Shown: positions 43,034-53,254, counted from the first letter of the stretch. The stretch: 64,000 bases of DNA from Nocardioides sp. Soil774 (GCF_001428125.1 NZ_LMSM01000005.1:451331-515330); one strand, 5' to 3'. Made by a program: numbers and translations. The notes: generated by a model not told the origin, from the letters alone.

Positions 43034-45985
43034 GTGACAGAGGCAGCCGTCCCGCCCGCCCCGCCGCCGCTGCTGGGGCGCACTGTCGCGGCCGTCGTGC
43101 TCGACTGGGACGGCACGGCTGTCGCAGACCGCTCCGTGCCGGCGGCGCCGGTGCGCGAGCGGGTCGAGCGGCTGTCGGCCCTCGGTGTGCACACGGCCGT
43201 CGTCAGCGGCACCCACCTCGCCAACGTGGACGGGCAGCTCGGCGCGCGACCGCCGGGCCCGGGCCGCCTCCTCCTCGCCCTCAACCGGGGCTCGGAGCTC
43301 TTCGAGGTCACCCGCTCGGGGCCGGTGCTGCTGCACCGCCGCGAGGAGGACCCGCACGAGCGGCAGCAGCTCGACGCCATCGCGCGCGACGTCGCCGACG
43401 AGCTGCGTCGGCGGGGCCTGGACGTGGCGGTCGTCGCGCACCGCCTCAACCGCACCAAGATCGACCTGCTGCCCGACCCCGCGTGGCGCGACCCGCCCAA
43501 GTCGCGCCTCGGCGAGGTGCTCGACGAGCTGGGCCGGCGGCTGGCCGCGACCGGCTGCGGCTCGCTGGCCGACACGGCCACGCTGGCGCGGCGCGTCGCG
43601 GCCTCCCACGGCCTCCTCGACGTCCGCATCACCTCCGACGCCAAGCACCTCGAGATCGGCACCACCGACAAGGGCGACTCGATGCGGTCGGTGCTGGCGG
43701 TCCTGGCGAGCGTGGGCGTCGGCACGGGCTTGGTGCTGGTGGTGGGCGACGAGCTCGGCGACCTCGCGGGGCTGCCGGGCAGCGACGCGCGGATGCTGGT
43801 CGGGGGCACGCCGGCACCGGTGGTGGTCTCGGTCGGCGTGGAGCCGCACGGGGTGCCCGACGGCGTACGCCTCCTGGGTGGCGGTCCGCCGGTCCTGCTC
43901 GCGCTGCTGGACGAGCAGCTCCACCGCGCGGAGGGACTGCGGGTGCCCGACGTCTGCCACGACCCACGCTGGACCGTGGTCGAGCCGGGCGTCGACCCCG
44001 CCCGGCACCGGGTCACCGAGAGCCTGTTCACCCTCGGCTCGGACGGCACCGGGTGGCGCGGCTCGACCGAGGAGACGGCCGTGCTGGGCCAGCCGCTGGT
44101 GACCAGCGTCGGGGTGTACGCCGGCGCCGACCCGGCCAGCGGCCTGCTGGAGGGCCCGGACCTCGCCGACGTGTCGCTGACCGAGCCGGTGCGCCGCGAC
44201 GTGCGCACCCTCGACCTGCGCACCGGTGTGCTGCACCGCGAGGAGACCGGGCCCGGCGCGACGCTGCGCTCCGCGCGCTTCGCGAGCGCCACCGAGCCGG
44301 GCGTCTTCGCCATGAGGGTGGAGGCCGACGAGGCCCGGCTGCGCCCGCCGGGGCAGGGGCCGGACACGTGGAGCCTCGTCACCTCCGCGACGGGGGGCGG
44401 GATCGGTGCGCTCACCCGCCAGCGCAGCGCCCGCGACCTCGGCACCTCGGCGCTGGAGCGGCTGACCATGGTCCGCGCCGACGCCCACCGGGCGCCTGCG
44501 CGCAGCGCCGCGAGCGGCGGGCTGGACCGTGCCTGCGTGCTCGGCTTCGAGCGGCTCCTGTCCGCCCAGCGCGCCGCGTGGGCCGCGCGGTGGGATCGCG
44601 TGGGGGTGAGCATCCCGAGCGACCCGCGGCTCGAGCTGAGGCTGCGCTTCGCCCTGTTCCACCTCTGGAACCTCGCGGTGCGCGACGGCGAGCTCGCGGT
44701 GGGCGCCCGCTCGGTCACCGGCACGGGGTATGCCGGCCACGTCTTCTGGGACGCCGACGCCTTCGTGCTGCCCGCGCTGGTGACGATCGACCCGCCGAGC
44801 GCCGCGGCGATGGTGCGCTACCGCCTGCGGCGCCTCCCGGCGGCACGGGACCGGGCCCGCGCCGAGGGTCGCGCGGGTGCCCGCTTCCCGTGGGAGTCGG
44901 CGCACGACGGGCGCGACGTGACGCCCCGCACCGGCTTCGTCGGGGCCGAGGCGGTCACCATCCGCACCGGCGAGATGGAGGAGCACATCACCGCCGACGT
45001 GGCGTGGGCGGTGGTGCGCCACGCGGCCTGGACCCGCCCCGGCGGCGGCCTCACCCCGACCGAGGGCGAGCTGCTGGGCGACACCGCGCGCTACTGGGCC
45101 TCGCGGGCGGTCCGGACCCCCGACGGCGCGGCGCACCTGCTGGGGGTGATCGGCCCGGACGAGTACCACGAGGACGTCGACGACGACATGTTCACCAACG
45201 TGATGGCGCGCTGGAACCTGCGCCACGCCGCGCGGCACGCGCCGGCCTCCGAGCCGGAGCGGGCCGCGTGGTCCGACCTCGCCGACGCGCTGCTCGACGG
45301 CCACGACGCCGGCACCGGCACCTACGAGCAGTTCCGCGGCTACTCCACGCTCGAGCCACTGACGATGGCCGACGTCGGACCGCCGCCGATCGCGGCGGAC
45401 GTGCTGCTGGGCCGCGCGCGCGTCGAGCGCTCCCAGCTGGTGAAGCAGCCCGACGTGCTGATGGCGCACCACCTCGTGCCGGGCGAGGTCGCGCCGGGCT
45501 CGCTGCGCCCGTGCCTGGCCCGCTACGGCCCCCGCACCGCCCACGGGTCGTCGCTGTCGCCGGCCGTGATGGCCGCGCTCCACGCCCGGGCCGGCGAGAC
45601 CTCGCGGGCGCTCGAGCTCCTCGACCTCGCCCTCGCGATCGACCTCGACGACATCGGGGGCACCGCCGCGGCCGGCATCCACGTCGCGGCTGCGGCGGGC
45701 GCCTGGACCGCCGTCGTGCAGGGCTTCCTCGGCGCCGAGGTGGAGCACGGGCGCCTCCACCTCGACCCCGTGCTGCCCGACGCGTGGCCCACGCTCCAGG
45801 TGCGGTTGCGGTGCCTGGGCGCCGACGTGGTCGTCCGGGTGGAGCCACCCCGGCTCGTCGTCGACGCCTCCGCGCCGCTCGTCGTACGCCTCGGGGCGGG
45901 GTGCCGGCTGCAGGCGGGCACCGGGAGCCGGGTCACCTTCGAGCGAGCTCCCGAGGACCTCGCCGACGAGAGGAGCACGCCATGA
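43034..45985 (+). CDS. HAD phosphatase (OtsB/Cof-like) fused to a GH65 glycoside phosphorylase/hydrolase (OtsB1-like)
   Basis: The 983-residue fusion has a HAD domain (about 15-270; nucleophile D24 and D26 in LDWDGT, Lys in TDKGDSM, acidic VVGDELGDL) and a GH65-type domain (about 310-970; FWDADAFVLPAL, the catalytic Glu E710 in GPDEYHED, HGSSLSPAVMAALH for phosphate). M. tuberculosis OtsB1 (Rv2006), a DosR-regulon protein, has a related fusion. It probably acts on a disaccharide phosphate such as trehalose 6-phosphate or on trehalose or kojibiose. GTG start; overlaps the next gene by four bases. Confidence 0.88.
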   Translation: MTEAAVPPAPPPLLGRTVAAVVLDWDGTAVADRSVPAAPVRERVERLSALGVHTAVVSGTHLANVDGQLGARPPGPGRLLLALNRGSELFEVTRSGPVLLHRREEDPHERQQLDAIARDVADELRRRGLDVAVVAHRLNRTKIDLLPDPAWRDPPKSRLGEVLDELGRRLAATGCGSLADTATLARRVAASHGLLDVRITSDAKHLEIGTTDKGDSMRSVLAVLASVGVGTGLVLVVGDELGDLAGLPGSDARMLVGGTPAPVVVSVGVEPHGVPDGVRLLGGGPPVLLALLDEQLHRAEGLRVPDVCHDPRWTVVEPGVDPARHRVTESLFTLGSDGTGWRGSTEETAVLGQPLVTSVGVYAGADPASGLLEGPDLADVSLTEPVRRDVRTLDLRTGVLHREETGPGATLRSARFASATEPGVFAMRVEADEARLRPPGQGPDTWSLVTSATGGGIGALTRQRSARDLGTSALERLTMVRADAHRAPARSAASGGLDRACVLGFERLLSAQRAAWAARWDRVGVSIPSDPRLELRLRFALFHLWNLAVRDGELAVGARSVTGTGYAGHVFWDADAFVLPALVTIDPPSAAAMVRYRLRRLPAARDRARAEGRAGARFPWESAHDGRDVTPRTGFVGAEAVTIRTGEMEEHITADVAWAVVRHAAWTRPGGGLTPTEGELLGDTARYWASRAVRTPDGAAHLLGVIGPDEYHEDVDDDMFTNVMARWNLRHAARHAPASEPERAAWSDLADALLDGHDAGTGTYEQFRGYSTLEPLTMADVGPPPIAADVLLGRARVERSQLVKQPDVLMAHHLVPGEVAPGSLRPCLARYGPRTAHGSSLSPAVMAALHARAGETSRALELLDLALAIDLDDIGGTAAAGIHVAAAAGAWTAVVQGFLGAEVEHGRLHLDPVLPDAWPTLQVRLRCLGADVVVRVEPPRLVVDASAPLVVRLGAGCRLQAGTGSRVTFERAPEDLADERSTP

Positions 45986-46725
45986 GCGCCACCGAGCGCT
46001 GGATCGCCGTCGTCGAGCACGGCGGTCACGGCCCGGACGAGCAGGTGCTCGCGGCGGCGCGGGCGCTGGGCGAGCGCCTGGGCACCGACACCGCGCTCCT
46101 GGCGCCGGGGCCGGACGACCCGGCCGCGGACGTCCTCCACGCGCTCGCCGCCGACGGCGTCGCGGGCGGCGTGCTCAGCGCCCACGGCGACCACCCCGTG
46201 GTCTGGCAGGTCGTCACCCGGGCGCCGGTGCCGGTGCTGGTCCTGGCCCGCGGCGTCGTCGGCGCGATGCGGTCCGTCGCCCGGGTGGTCGTGCCCCTCG
46301 ACGGCACCCCGGCCACCGCCGCGGCCGTCGGACCGCTCGCCCGCTCCCTGCTCGACGCCGGCGCGGACGTCGCCGCGGTGCACGTGTTCGACACCTCGAC
46401 CGCGCCGGCCTTCTGGGACCACGCGGGCCACTCCCACCTCGCCTTCACCGAGGAGTTCCTGCGCCGGCACCAGCTCGGCGGCGTACGCCTCGACCTCCGG
46501 CGCGGCAGGCCGGTCGTCGAGGTGCTGTCCACCCTCGACCGGGCGCGCGCCGACCTCGTCCTGGTGGCCTGGGGCCAGGACCTGAGCCCGGGCCACGCCG
46601 ACGTCGTGCGACACGCCCTGGTCGGCGCCTCGGTGCCCGTGCTGCTGGTCCGCGCGGGTCCCGGGACCCCGCCCGAGCCGGACGCGGGACCTTCCGCCCT
46701 CCCGCCGGACCCCGGGAGCCGGTGA
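45982..46725 (+). CDS. Divergent universal stress protein
   Basis: The 247-residue protein has a degenerate first half (WIAVVEHGGHGPDEQVL, VPVLVLARG) and a second UspA domain (VARVVVPLDGTPATAAAV to VPVLLVRA). The usual G-x2-G-x9-G ATP loop is not evident (AWGQDLSPGHADVVRHALVG). It may be a non-nucleotide-binding Usp. The ATG overlaps the previous stop (ATGA). Confidence 0.82.
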   Translation: MSATERWIAVVEHGGHGPDEQVLAAARALGERLGTDTALLAPGPDDPAADVLHALAADGVAGGVLSAHGDHPVVWQVVTRAPVPVLVLARGVVGAMRSVARVVVPLDGTPATAAAVGPLARSLLDAGADVAAVHVFDTSTAPAFWDHAGHSHLAFTEEFLRRHQLGGVRLDLRRGRPVVEVLSTLDRARADLVLVAWGQDLSPGHADVVRHALVGASVPVLLVRAGPGTPPEPDAGPSALPPDPGSR

Positions 46726-46961
46726 TTCTGGGAGACATGGGTCACCACTCGATCGACCTCGACCTCGACGCGGCGCTCGCACCCCCGCACGCGTGCCCGG
46801 CCTGCCGGTCCTCGGACCTGCGGCCCGTGTGCGGCGAGCAGGGGCTGGTGTTCCTGTGCCCGGGATGCCGCCGCACGTGGGTCTCGGAGCTGGGCGCCCT
46901 CCTCCCGGCCGAGCAGCCGGAACCGGTCGTCGCGATGCCGCGACCGAGGTCGTCGCCGTGA
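46722..46961 (+). CDS. Small zinc-ribbon protein
   Basis: The 79-residue protein has CPACRSSDLRPVCGEQG and FLCPGCRRTWVSELG, a CPxC...CPGC zinc ribbon. The GTG at 46722 overlaps the Usp stop (GTGA), and an ATG at 46737 (74 residues) is equally possible. Function unknown; it may bind nucleic acid or regulate the glycan genes around it. Confidence 0.7.
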   Translation: MILGDMGHHSIDLDLDAALAPPHACPACRSSDLRPVCGEQGLVFLCPGCRRTWVSELGALLPAEQPEPVVAMPRPRSSP

Positions 46962-48067
46962 GGATCGGCCTGGTCGCACCGCCCTGGATCCCGGTCCCTC
47001 CCCCGCTCTACGGCGGCACGGAGTCGGTGATCGACAACCTCGCCCGGGGGCTGCGCGAGCGCGGTCACGAGGTGGTGCTGTTCACGGTGGGCGAGTCGGC
47101 GTGCCCGGTTGCGCAGCGCTCGCTCTTCCCGCACGCGGTCGAGCCGCTCGGCCAGTCCCTCCTCGAGGCCGCCCACGTGCTGGCGGCGTACGACGCGCTG
47201 CGCGACGTCGACGTGGTGCACGACCACACCGTGCTCGGCCCGCTGGTGGCCGCCGCCGCGGGCTTCGCGACGCCTCCCGTCGTGGCCACCAACCACGGCA
47301 CGTTCACCGAGGTGAGCCGCCGCGTCTACCGTGCCGTGGCGCGCACCGCGAGCGTGGTGGCCATCTCCCACGACCACGCCCGGCGCGCGGGGGACGTGCC
47401 GGTGGCCGCGGTCATCCACCACGGCATCGACCTGCAGCGCCACCGGGTCGGCCCCGGTGGCGACGACCTGGTCTTCGTCGGTCGGATGTCGCCGGACAAG
47501 GGAGTGGCCGACGCCGTCCGCATCGCGCAGCGGTCCGGGCGCGCGTTGCGGATCGTCTCCCGGATGCGCGACGGCGACGAGCGCGCCTACTTCGAGGCCG
47601 TGGTGCGTCCCCTGCTCGGGCGGTGCCACGAGGTGCAGGAGCTCGGCCTGGACGAGCGGGTGGAGGTCGTGGGCGGGGCTGCGGCGCTGCTCAACCCGAT
47701 CCGGTGGCCCGAGCCCTTCGGCCTGGTGATGCCCGAGTCGCTGGCCGCCGGCACCCCGGTGCTCGTCCGGCCCGAGGGCGCTGCTCCCGAGATCGTCTCG
47801 CCCGGGCGGACGGGGTGGTTCTTCGACGACGTCGCGTCCGGGGTCACCGCGGTCGGAGCGGTGCCGCTCCTCGACCGGCGTGCGTGCCGGCACGAGGCCG
47901 AGGCGCGGTTCTCGCTCGCGCGCATGGCCCGCGACCACGAGCAGCTCTACGAGCGCGTCCTGGCCCGGCCCGTCGTCCCGCAGCCGCGCAGCGGCACCGT
48001 ACGCCGCCTGCCGCAGCGCGCGGTCGCCTCCGGGGCGACGCCCCGCCCGACCGGTTCCACCCCGTGA
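46958..48067 (+). CDS. GT4-family glycosyltransferase
   Basis: The 369-residue retaining glycosyltransferase has RIGLVAPPWIPVPPPLYGG at the N terminus, the donor-binding LVFVGRMSPDKGVADAVRIA and the EX7E motif EPFGLVMPE. It transfers a sugar from a nucleotide-sugar donor. It overlaps the zinc-ribbon gene and the debranching-enzyme gene (GTGA both times), which places it in a storage-glycan or trehalose-related operon. Confidence 0.9.
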   Translation: MRIGLVAPPWIPVPPPLYGGTESVIDNLARGLRERGHEVVLFTVGESACPVAQRSLFPHAVEPLGQSLLEAAHVLAAYDALRDVDVVHDHTVLGPLVAAAAGFATPPVVATNHGTFTEVSRRVYRAVARTASVVAISHDHARRAGDVPVAAVIHHGIDLQRHRVGPGGDDLVFVGRMSPDKGVADAVRIAQRSGRALRIVSRMRDGDERAYFEAVVRPLLGRCHEVQELGLDERVEVVGGAAALLNPIRWPEPFGLVMPESLAAGTPVLVRPEGAAPEIVSPGRTGWFFDDVASGVTAVGAVPLLDRRACRHEAEARFSLARMARDHEQLYERVLARPVVPQPRSGTVRRLPQRAVASGATPRPTGSTP

Positions 48068-50172
48068 CCTCGCCCTGGACGCTGGCTGCGGCCCCGGCGC
48101 GGACCGGCGGGGAGGTCACCCTCATGGAGGGCACCACGTTCTGCATCAGCGACGACCACGGCAACCTCGGCGTGCAGCGCGCCAGCGGGCTGTTCGTGCG
48201 CGACACGAGGGTCCTCCACACCTGGCACCTCGCGCTGCCCGGGCGCCGGCTCGACGCGCTGCGGGTGCACCAGGACGACGCCTTCGGCGCCCGCTTCGTG
48301 CTGCTGTCCCCCGCGCCGGCTCCGCATTCGTCCCACGAGGCTCGACCGAGCGACGTGCTGGTGGTGCGCGAGCGGTTCGTCGGCGACGGGATGCGCGAGG
48401 ACCTGACGCTGCGCAACACGCGCGGGTGGTCCACCCGCGTCGACCTCGAGCTGGACGTCGCCGCCGACTTCGGTGACCTGTTCGAGGTGAAGGAGGGAAC
48501 CACGCCGGCAAAGCCGGCGCTCGCGCGGCGTACGGCCGCGGGCCTGGTGCTCCACGCGGTCCGCGACGGCGCGGACTACGCGGTGACGGTGCTGACGAGC
48601 GACGACGAGTGCGGCGAGGGCGAGGTGCTGCGTTGGAGCGTGGAGCTCGCGGCCCACGGCAGCTGGTCCACGACCGTGCAGGTCGTCCCGACCGTGCGCG
48701 GACGGGCGCTCGTGCCCCACCACGCGCCCGGGGTGCCGGCCGAGCACACCGAGCCCGCGCGGCGCACCCGCCGCTTCCGGGCCGGGACGCCCCGGCTGAC
48801 CACGGCCGACCGCGACCTCACCGACGCCCTCGCACGCAGCATCGACGACCTCGCCACCTTGCGGATCTTCGACCCCGACCGGCCGGGCGACCCGGTCATC
48901 GCGGCCGGCGCGCCCTGGTTCATGGCGCTGTTCGGGCGCGACGCGCTGCTGACCTCGCTCATGCTCGCGCCCGTGGACACCAGCCTGGCCGTCGGCACGC
49001 TCGCCTCGCTCGGCGCGCGGATGGGCGTGCGTGACGACGCGGCGTCGGAGGAGCAGCCGGGCCGGGTCCCGCACGAGCTCCGCTTCGGCCCGGCCGGGAC
49101 GTCGCTGGTCGGCGGCGGCAACGCCTACTACGGCAGCGTGGACGCCACCCCCCTGTTCGTGATGGCGGTCGGCGAGGTCGCGCGATGGGCACCCGAGCGC
49201 GTGGGCCCCGAGCTCGTCGCGCTCGCGGACCGCGCGCTGGAGTGGGTGCGCGGCCCCGGTGACCCGGACGGCGACGGCTTCGTCGAGCACGAGCGGGCCA
49301 CCGACCACGGCCTGGTCAACCAGGGCTGGAAGGACTCGTGGGACGGGGTCAACCACGCGGACGGCACCCTCGCCCGGGCGCCGGTCGCGCTGGCCGAGGT
49401 GCAGGGCTACGCCTACGCCGCCTACCTCGCCCGCGCAGAGCTCGCCGACGCCCGGGCCGACGCGGGCACCGCATCGCTCTGGCGCGCCCGCGCGGCCGAG
49501 CTGCGCAGCGCCTTCGACCGCGCCTTCTGGCTGCCCGAGCGCGGGTGGTACGCCGCCGGGCTCGACCGCGACAAGCGACCGGTCGACGCGCTGACGTCGT
49601 CCGTCGGTCACTGCCTGTGGACCGGCATCGTCAGCGACGAGCACGCCGGCGAGGTCGCCGCCCGGCTCACCTCGGCGGAGATGTGGACCGGCTTCGGCAT
49701 CCGCACCCTGGCCTCCGGCATGGGTGCCTTCGACCCGATGAGCTACCACAACGGGTCGGTCTGGCCCCACGACACCGCCCTGTGCGTGGCCGGGCTGCGT
49801 CGCTACGGCTTCGACGACGAGGCAGGCATGGTGGCCCTCGGCCTGCTGGACGCGGCCGCCGCGTTCGGCGGCAGGCTGCCCGAGCTGTTCTCGGGGTTCG
49901 ACCGCGCCGACGAGCCGGCCCCGGTGCCCTACCCCGCCGCCTGCTCCCCGCAGGCCTGGGCCTCGGCCGCCCCCTTCCTGCTGCTCAGCGCCCTGCTGGG
50001 GCTGCGCGCGGGGACCTCCGGGCTGGAGTGCGACCCCGCGGTGCCCGACCGGCTCCTGCCGCTGCACCTGGCCCGCGTGAGGTGCCGCGGCACCTCGTAC
50101 GACATCGACGTGGACGACCGGGGCTGGCGCACCCGCGCCGGCGCGACGTCCGGACAAGGAGGAGCAGCATGA
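48064..50172 (+). CDS. Amylo-alpha-1,6-glucosidase / glycogen debranching-type enzyme (GH133-like)
   Basis: The 702-residue protein has an N-terminal beta domain (GDE_N_bis-like, MEGTTFCISDDHGNLGV) and a C-terminal (alpha/alpha)6 barrel with FMALFGRDALLTSLM, GLVNQGWKDSWDGVNHADG and MSYHNGSVWPHDTAL, the acidic active-site strands of this family. It likely trims a stored alpha-glucan or related oligosaccharide. GTG start. Confidence 0.9.
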   Translation: MTSPWTLAAAPARTGGEVTLMEGTTFCISDDHGNLGVQRASGLFVRDTRVLHTWHLALPGRRLDALRVHQDDAFGARFVLLSPAPAPHSSHEARPSDVLVVRERFVGDGMREDLTLRNTRGWSTRVDLELDVAADFGDLFEVKEGTTPAKPALARRTAAGLVLHAVRDGADYAVTVLTSDDECGEGEVLRWSVELAAHGSWSTTVQVVPTVRGRALVPHHAPGVPAEHTEPARRTRRFRAGTPRLTTADRDLTDALARSIDDLATLRIFDPDRPGDPVIAAGAPWFMALFGRDALLTSLMLAPVDTSLAVGTLASLGARMGVRDDAASEEQPGRVPHELRFGPAGTSLVGGGNAYYGSVDATPLFVMAVGEVARWAPERVGPELVALADRALEWVRGPGDPDGDGFVEHERATDHGLVNQGWKDSWDGVNHADGTLARAPVALAEVQGYAYAAYLARAELADARADAGTASLWRARAAELRSAFDRAFWLPERGWYAAGLDRDKRPVDALTSSVGHCLWTGIVSDEHAGEVAARLTSAEMWTGFGIRTLASGMGAFDPMSYHNGSVWPHDTALCVAGLRRYGFDDEAGMVALGLLDAAAAFGGRLPELFSGFDRADEPAPVPYPAACSPQAWASAAPFLLLSALLGLRAGTSGLECDPAVPDRLLPLHLARVRCRGTSYDIDVDDRGWRTRAGATSGQGGAA

Positions 50173-50417
50173 GCACGAACCCGCGCGGGAGCGACGGATC
50201 GCTCCACGCGACGGCCGGCGACCGTCTCGTCATCCAGAGCCTGCGAGGACCGGCGCGCGACGCCGAGATCCTCGAGGTGCGCCACCCCGACGGCACCCCG
50301 CCCTACACGGTGCGGTGGTCCGACACCGGGCACGAGGCGCTCGTCTACCCCGGTGCGGACGCCTTCGTCCAGCACTTCAACCACCAGGAGGCGAGCCCGA
50401 CCGACGCAACGAGCTGA
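50169..50417 (+). CDS. DUF1918 protein
   Basis: The 82-residue protein has the DUF1918 pattern GDRLVIQSLRGPARDAEILE and YTVRWSDTGHEALVYPGADA. Members are small, beta-rich and frequent near stress genes in actinomycetes; function is unknown. It overlaps the debranching-enzyme stop (ATGA) and its 3' end overlaps the converging P-type ATPase gene by 41 bases. Confidence 0.87.
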   Translation: MSTNPRGSDGSLHATAGDRLVIQSLRGPARDAEILEVRHPDGTPPYTVRWSDTGHEALVYPGADAFVQHFNHQEASPTDATS

Positions 50418-52955
50418 CCTCGTCGACGCGACCCCTCGACAGCTGCAGGACGCACCCCGGGACGACGCCGGCGGCCAGCGCCACCAGGGTGGTGCGCAGG
50501 TCGAGCGCGGTCGTGTGCACGAGGGCGCGCAGCGGCGGGACCCACACCGCGGCGGCGAGCAGCACCAGCGCCCCGAGCACGGCCAGGTCCACGCCGTGCC
50601 CGCCGCGCTCCGCGCCCACCCGCCGGCCACGCCGCGCGCGCAGGGCCAGCGCGACACCGAGCTGACCGACGCCCAGCGAGGCGAAGATCGCGGTGCGGCG
50701 TACGTCGTCGGCGCCCGACGTGAGCGCACCCGCGGCGAGGGCGGCGGCGACCAGCGCGAGCGTCACCCAGGCCAGCCGCACGAGCGCGGGCCGGGTGAAG
50801 ACCGGCTCGGTCGGCGGTCGCGGTGGCAGGGTCATCTCCCGGGAGTCGATCGGCTCCGAGCCGAACGCCACGCCCACGAGCCCGTGGGTGAGCAGGTTGA
50901 TCCAGAGGATCTGCCCGGGCAGCAGCGGGACCGCGAGGCCGACCAGGTTGCCGGCCACCATGACGCCCACCTCGGCCAGGCCGCCCGACACGGCGTAGAG
51001 CAGGAAGGCGCGGATGTTGGAGTAGATGCGGCGCCCCTCCTCCACGGCCGCGACCACCGAGCCCAGCTCGTCGTCGGTGAGCACGAGGTCGGCAGCCTCC
51101 TTCGCGACCTCCGAGCCACTGCGCCCGGCGGCGACGCCGATGTCGGCGCGACGCAGCGCCGGGGCGTCGTTGACCCCGTCGCCGAGCATCGCGACCACTT
51201 CGCCCGCCTCCTGCAGCCACTCCACGACGTGCACCTTTGTTCGGGCACGACCCGGGCCACGACCGTCAGCGCACGGCGCTGGGCAGGCGGCACCGCAGCG
51301 AGCTCGTGCCCCTCGACGGGCACCGCCGCCCCCGGTCCGGTGATCCCCACCTGCTCGGCGACGGCACCTGCGGTCCCGGCGTGGTCGCCGGTGACCAGGA
51401 CCAGCCGGATCCCGGCGCGCCTCAGCGTCGCGACCACGTCGCGAGCCGCGGCCCGCGGGGCGTCGCCGATGCCGACGAGCCCGACGAGCCGCCAGGCCCG
51501 GCCGTCGGCGCTGTCGGCCGCCGCGATGACCCGCAGCCCGGCGCCCGCCAGGGCGGTGGCCACCGCCAGCACCTGCTCCGGCGGGCCTTGCGACCCGCCG
51601 ACCGCGCGGAGCACCACCTCGGGCGCCCCCTTGCGCACCCACAACGTCTGCCCGTCGGCACTGCGGTGGCGGCTGGTCATCGCGCGGGTTGCGTGGTCGA
51701 AGGGGTCCTCGCCGGTGCGCGGCCACTGCGACCGGACGGTGTCGGCGTCGACGCCGCCGCGGCCGGCCAGCGCCAGCAGCGCCCCCTCGAGGGTGTCGCC
51801 GACGACCGACCACTCCCCGTCTTCGTCGCGCACCAGGTCGGCGTCGTTGCACAGCACCACGTCACGCAGCAGCCGGCCCAGCGCGACCGGGTCCGGGGGC
51901 GGCGCGCCGTCCGCGGCACGCACCTCGCCCGTGGGGGCGTAGCCGGACCCGGCGACCTCGAGACGCTCACCGGCCACCCAGAGGACCTGCGCCGACATCC
52001 GGCCCTCGGTGATGGTGCCGGTCTTGTCGGTGGCCACGACCGTGACCGAGCCGAGCGTCTCCACCGCCGGCAGGGAGCGTACGACGACGTGGCGCTGCGC
52101 CATGCGGTGCGCACCGAGCGCGAGCGCGATCGTCACGACCGCGGGCAGCGACTCGGGCACGGCCGCCACCGTCAGGCTGAGGCCCACCAGGACCATCTCG
52201 CCCCACGGGCGTCCCTGCGCGACACCGAGGCCCACCACCACGACCGTGAGGGCCACCACGAGGACGACGAGCAGCCGGCTCAGCCGGGTCAGGCGGCGCT
52301 GCAGGGGCGTGGGCCGCGCGCCGACCCCGACGATCAGCGAGGCGATCCGGCCCAGGCTGCTCGCGGCACCGGTGCGGGTCAGCACGACGACAGCGCGGCC
52401 GCGGGTGACCCGCGTCGCCGCCAGCACCTCCTCGTCCTCCCGCCTCGGGACCGGCAGCGACTCCCCCGTCACCGGCGACTCGTCGACCTCGAGGTCGTGG
52501 GCCTCGACCACCACCCCGTCGGCCGGCAGCACGTCGCCGCTCGCGAGCACCACCTCGTCGCCGGGCACGAGCTGGCTCGCCGGCACCGTGGCGAGCACCC
52601 CGTCACGACGCACGAGCGCCGTCGGGGCCGAGAGCCGGCCGAGCTCGGCCATCACCCGGTCCGCGCGATGCTGCTGCAGCACGCCGACGGTGGTGTTGAA
52701 CACGACGACGGTCGCGATGATCGCGGTGCTCGACCAGTCCCGCAGCACCGCGCTGAGCACCGCCGCCCCCTGCAGCAGCAGGATCATGGGGTCGCGCAGC
52801 TGGTCGCCGACGCGGCCCGCGGTGCTGCGCCGCTGCGGCGCCGGCGGGTGGTTGGGCCCCACCTCGCGCAGCCTGGCCTCGGCCTGGGCCGACGTCAGCC
52901 CTCCCCTGCCCCGTGGCCCCGCACGGGGGAGCCCTGCTGAGGTGTCAGGAGGCAC
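50377..52955 (-). pseudogene. P2-type cation-transporting ATPase (CtpF-like), interrupted by a one-base frameshift
   Basis: Two frames together encode a complete P-type ATPase of about 860 residues. The 5' part has the actuator domain, TVAAVPESLPAVVT (Ser replaces the usual Gly of PEGLP) and the phosphorylation motif DKTGTITEG; the 3' part has GDGVNDAPALRRADIGVA and the C-terminal membrane segments. The frame changes at 51236-51241, where the sequence reads CCCGAACAAAGG; one more A would give PEQKVHVVEWLQ. M. tuberculosis CtpF (Rv1997), a DosR-regulon calcium-type ATPase, is the best-known relative. This may be a sequence error, slippage or a true pseudogene. The GTG start has no strong ribosome site and overlaps the upstream small gene. 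Confidence 0.82.
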
Positions 52956-53226
52956 GTCGGGGCACGGGCACGCGTGGCCCCGTCGCCCGCTGGCCGAGCA
53001 CGTGCTGGCGCGACCCGCCCTGGGGGCGGCGCGCCAGGAGCTCGCGGGTCATGCGCTCCGCCTCGGACGCGACCTGCGCCGGAGGGCACCCGCGCAACAG
53101 AGCGATGCGCACCGACCGGCAGAAGCACCTCAGCACCGATCCGGGCGGCAGGTCGCGGCGCTCGGCCACCAGGCGCGCGGCGGCGTCCTGGATCGACTGG
53201 CTGGCCATCTTCGCGGCGTGCGTCAT
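52945..53226 (-). CDS. Small helical protein (three-helix-bundle-like), unknown function
   Basis: This 93-residue protein is predicted to be mostly helical (SIQDAAARLVAERRDLPPGS, VLRCFCRSVRIALLRGCPPA, VASEAERMTRELLARRP) and resembles the small three-helix-bundle dimerisation proteins seen in Nocardioides-type genomes; this match is tentative. GGGAGG is seven bases upstream of the ATG. It overlaps the start of the ATPase gene by eleven bases. Confidence 0.65.
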   Translation of the reverse strand: MTHAAKMASQSIQDAAARLVAERRDLPPGSVLRCFCRSVRIALLRGCPPAQVASEAERMTRELLARRPQGGSRQHVLGQRATGPRVPVPRRAS

Positions 53227-53254
53227 CGTGCCGCCTCCCCCGTGCGGACCACCG

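Noticed and set aside
46658..46699. GGTCCCGGGACC and GGGACCTTCCGCCC near the zinc-ribbon gene as DosR sites
   Set aside because: They lie inside the upstream Usp coding sequence, and the second has two mismatches; the gene is in an operon and does not need its own promoter.
51236..51241. Programmed ribosomal frameshift in the ATPase
   Set aside because: No canonical slippery heptamer or clear downstream pseudoknot is visible; a one-base deletion in an A-run explains the sequence more simply.
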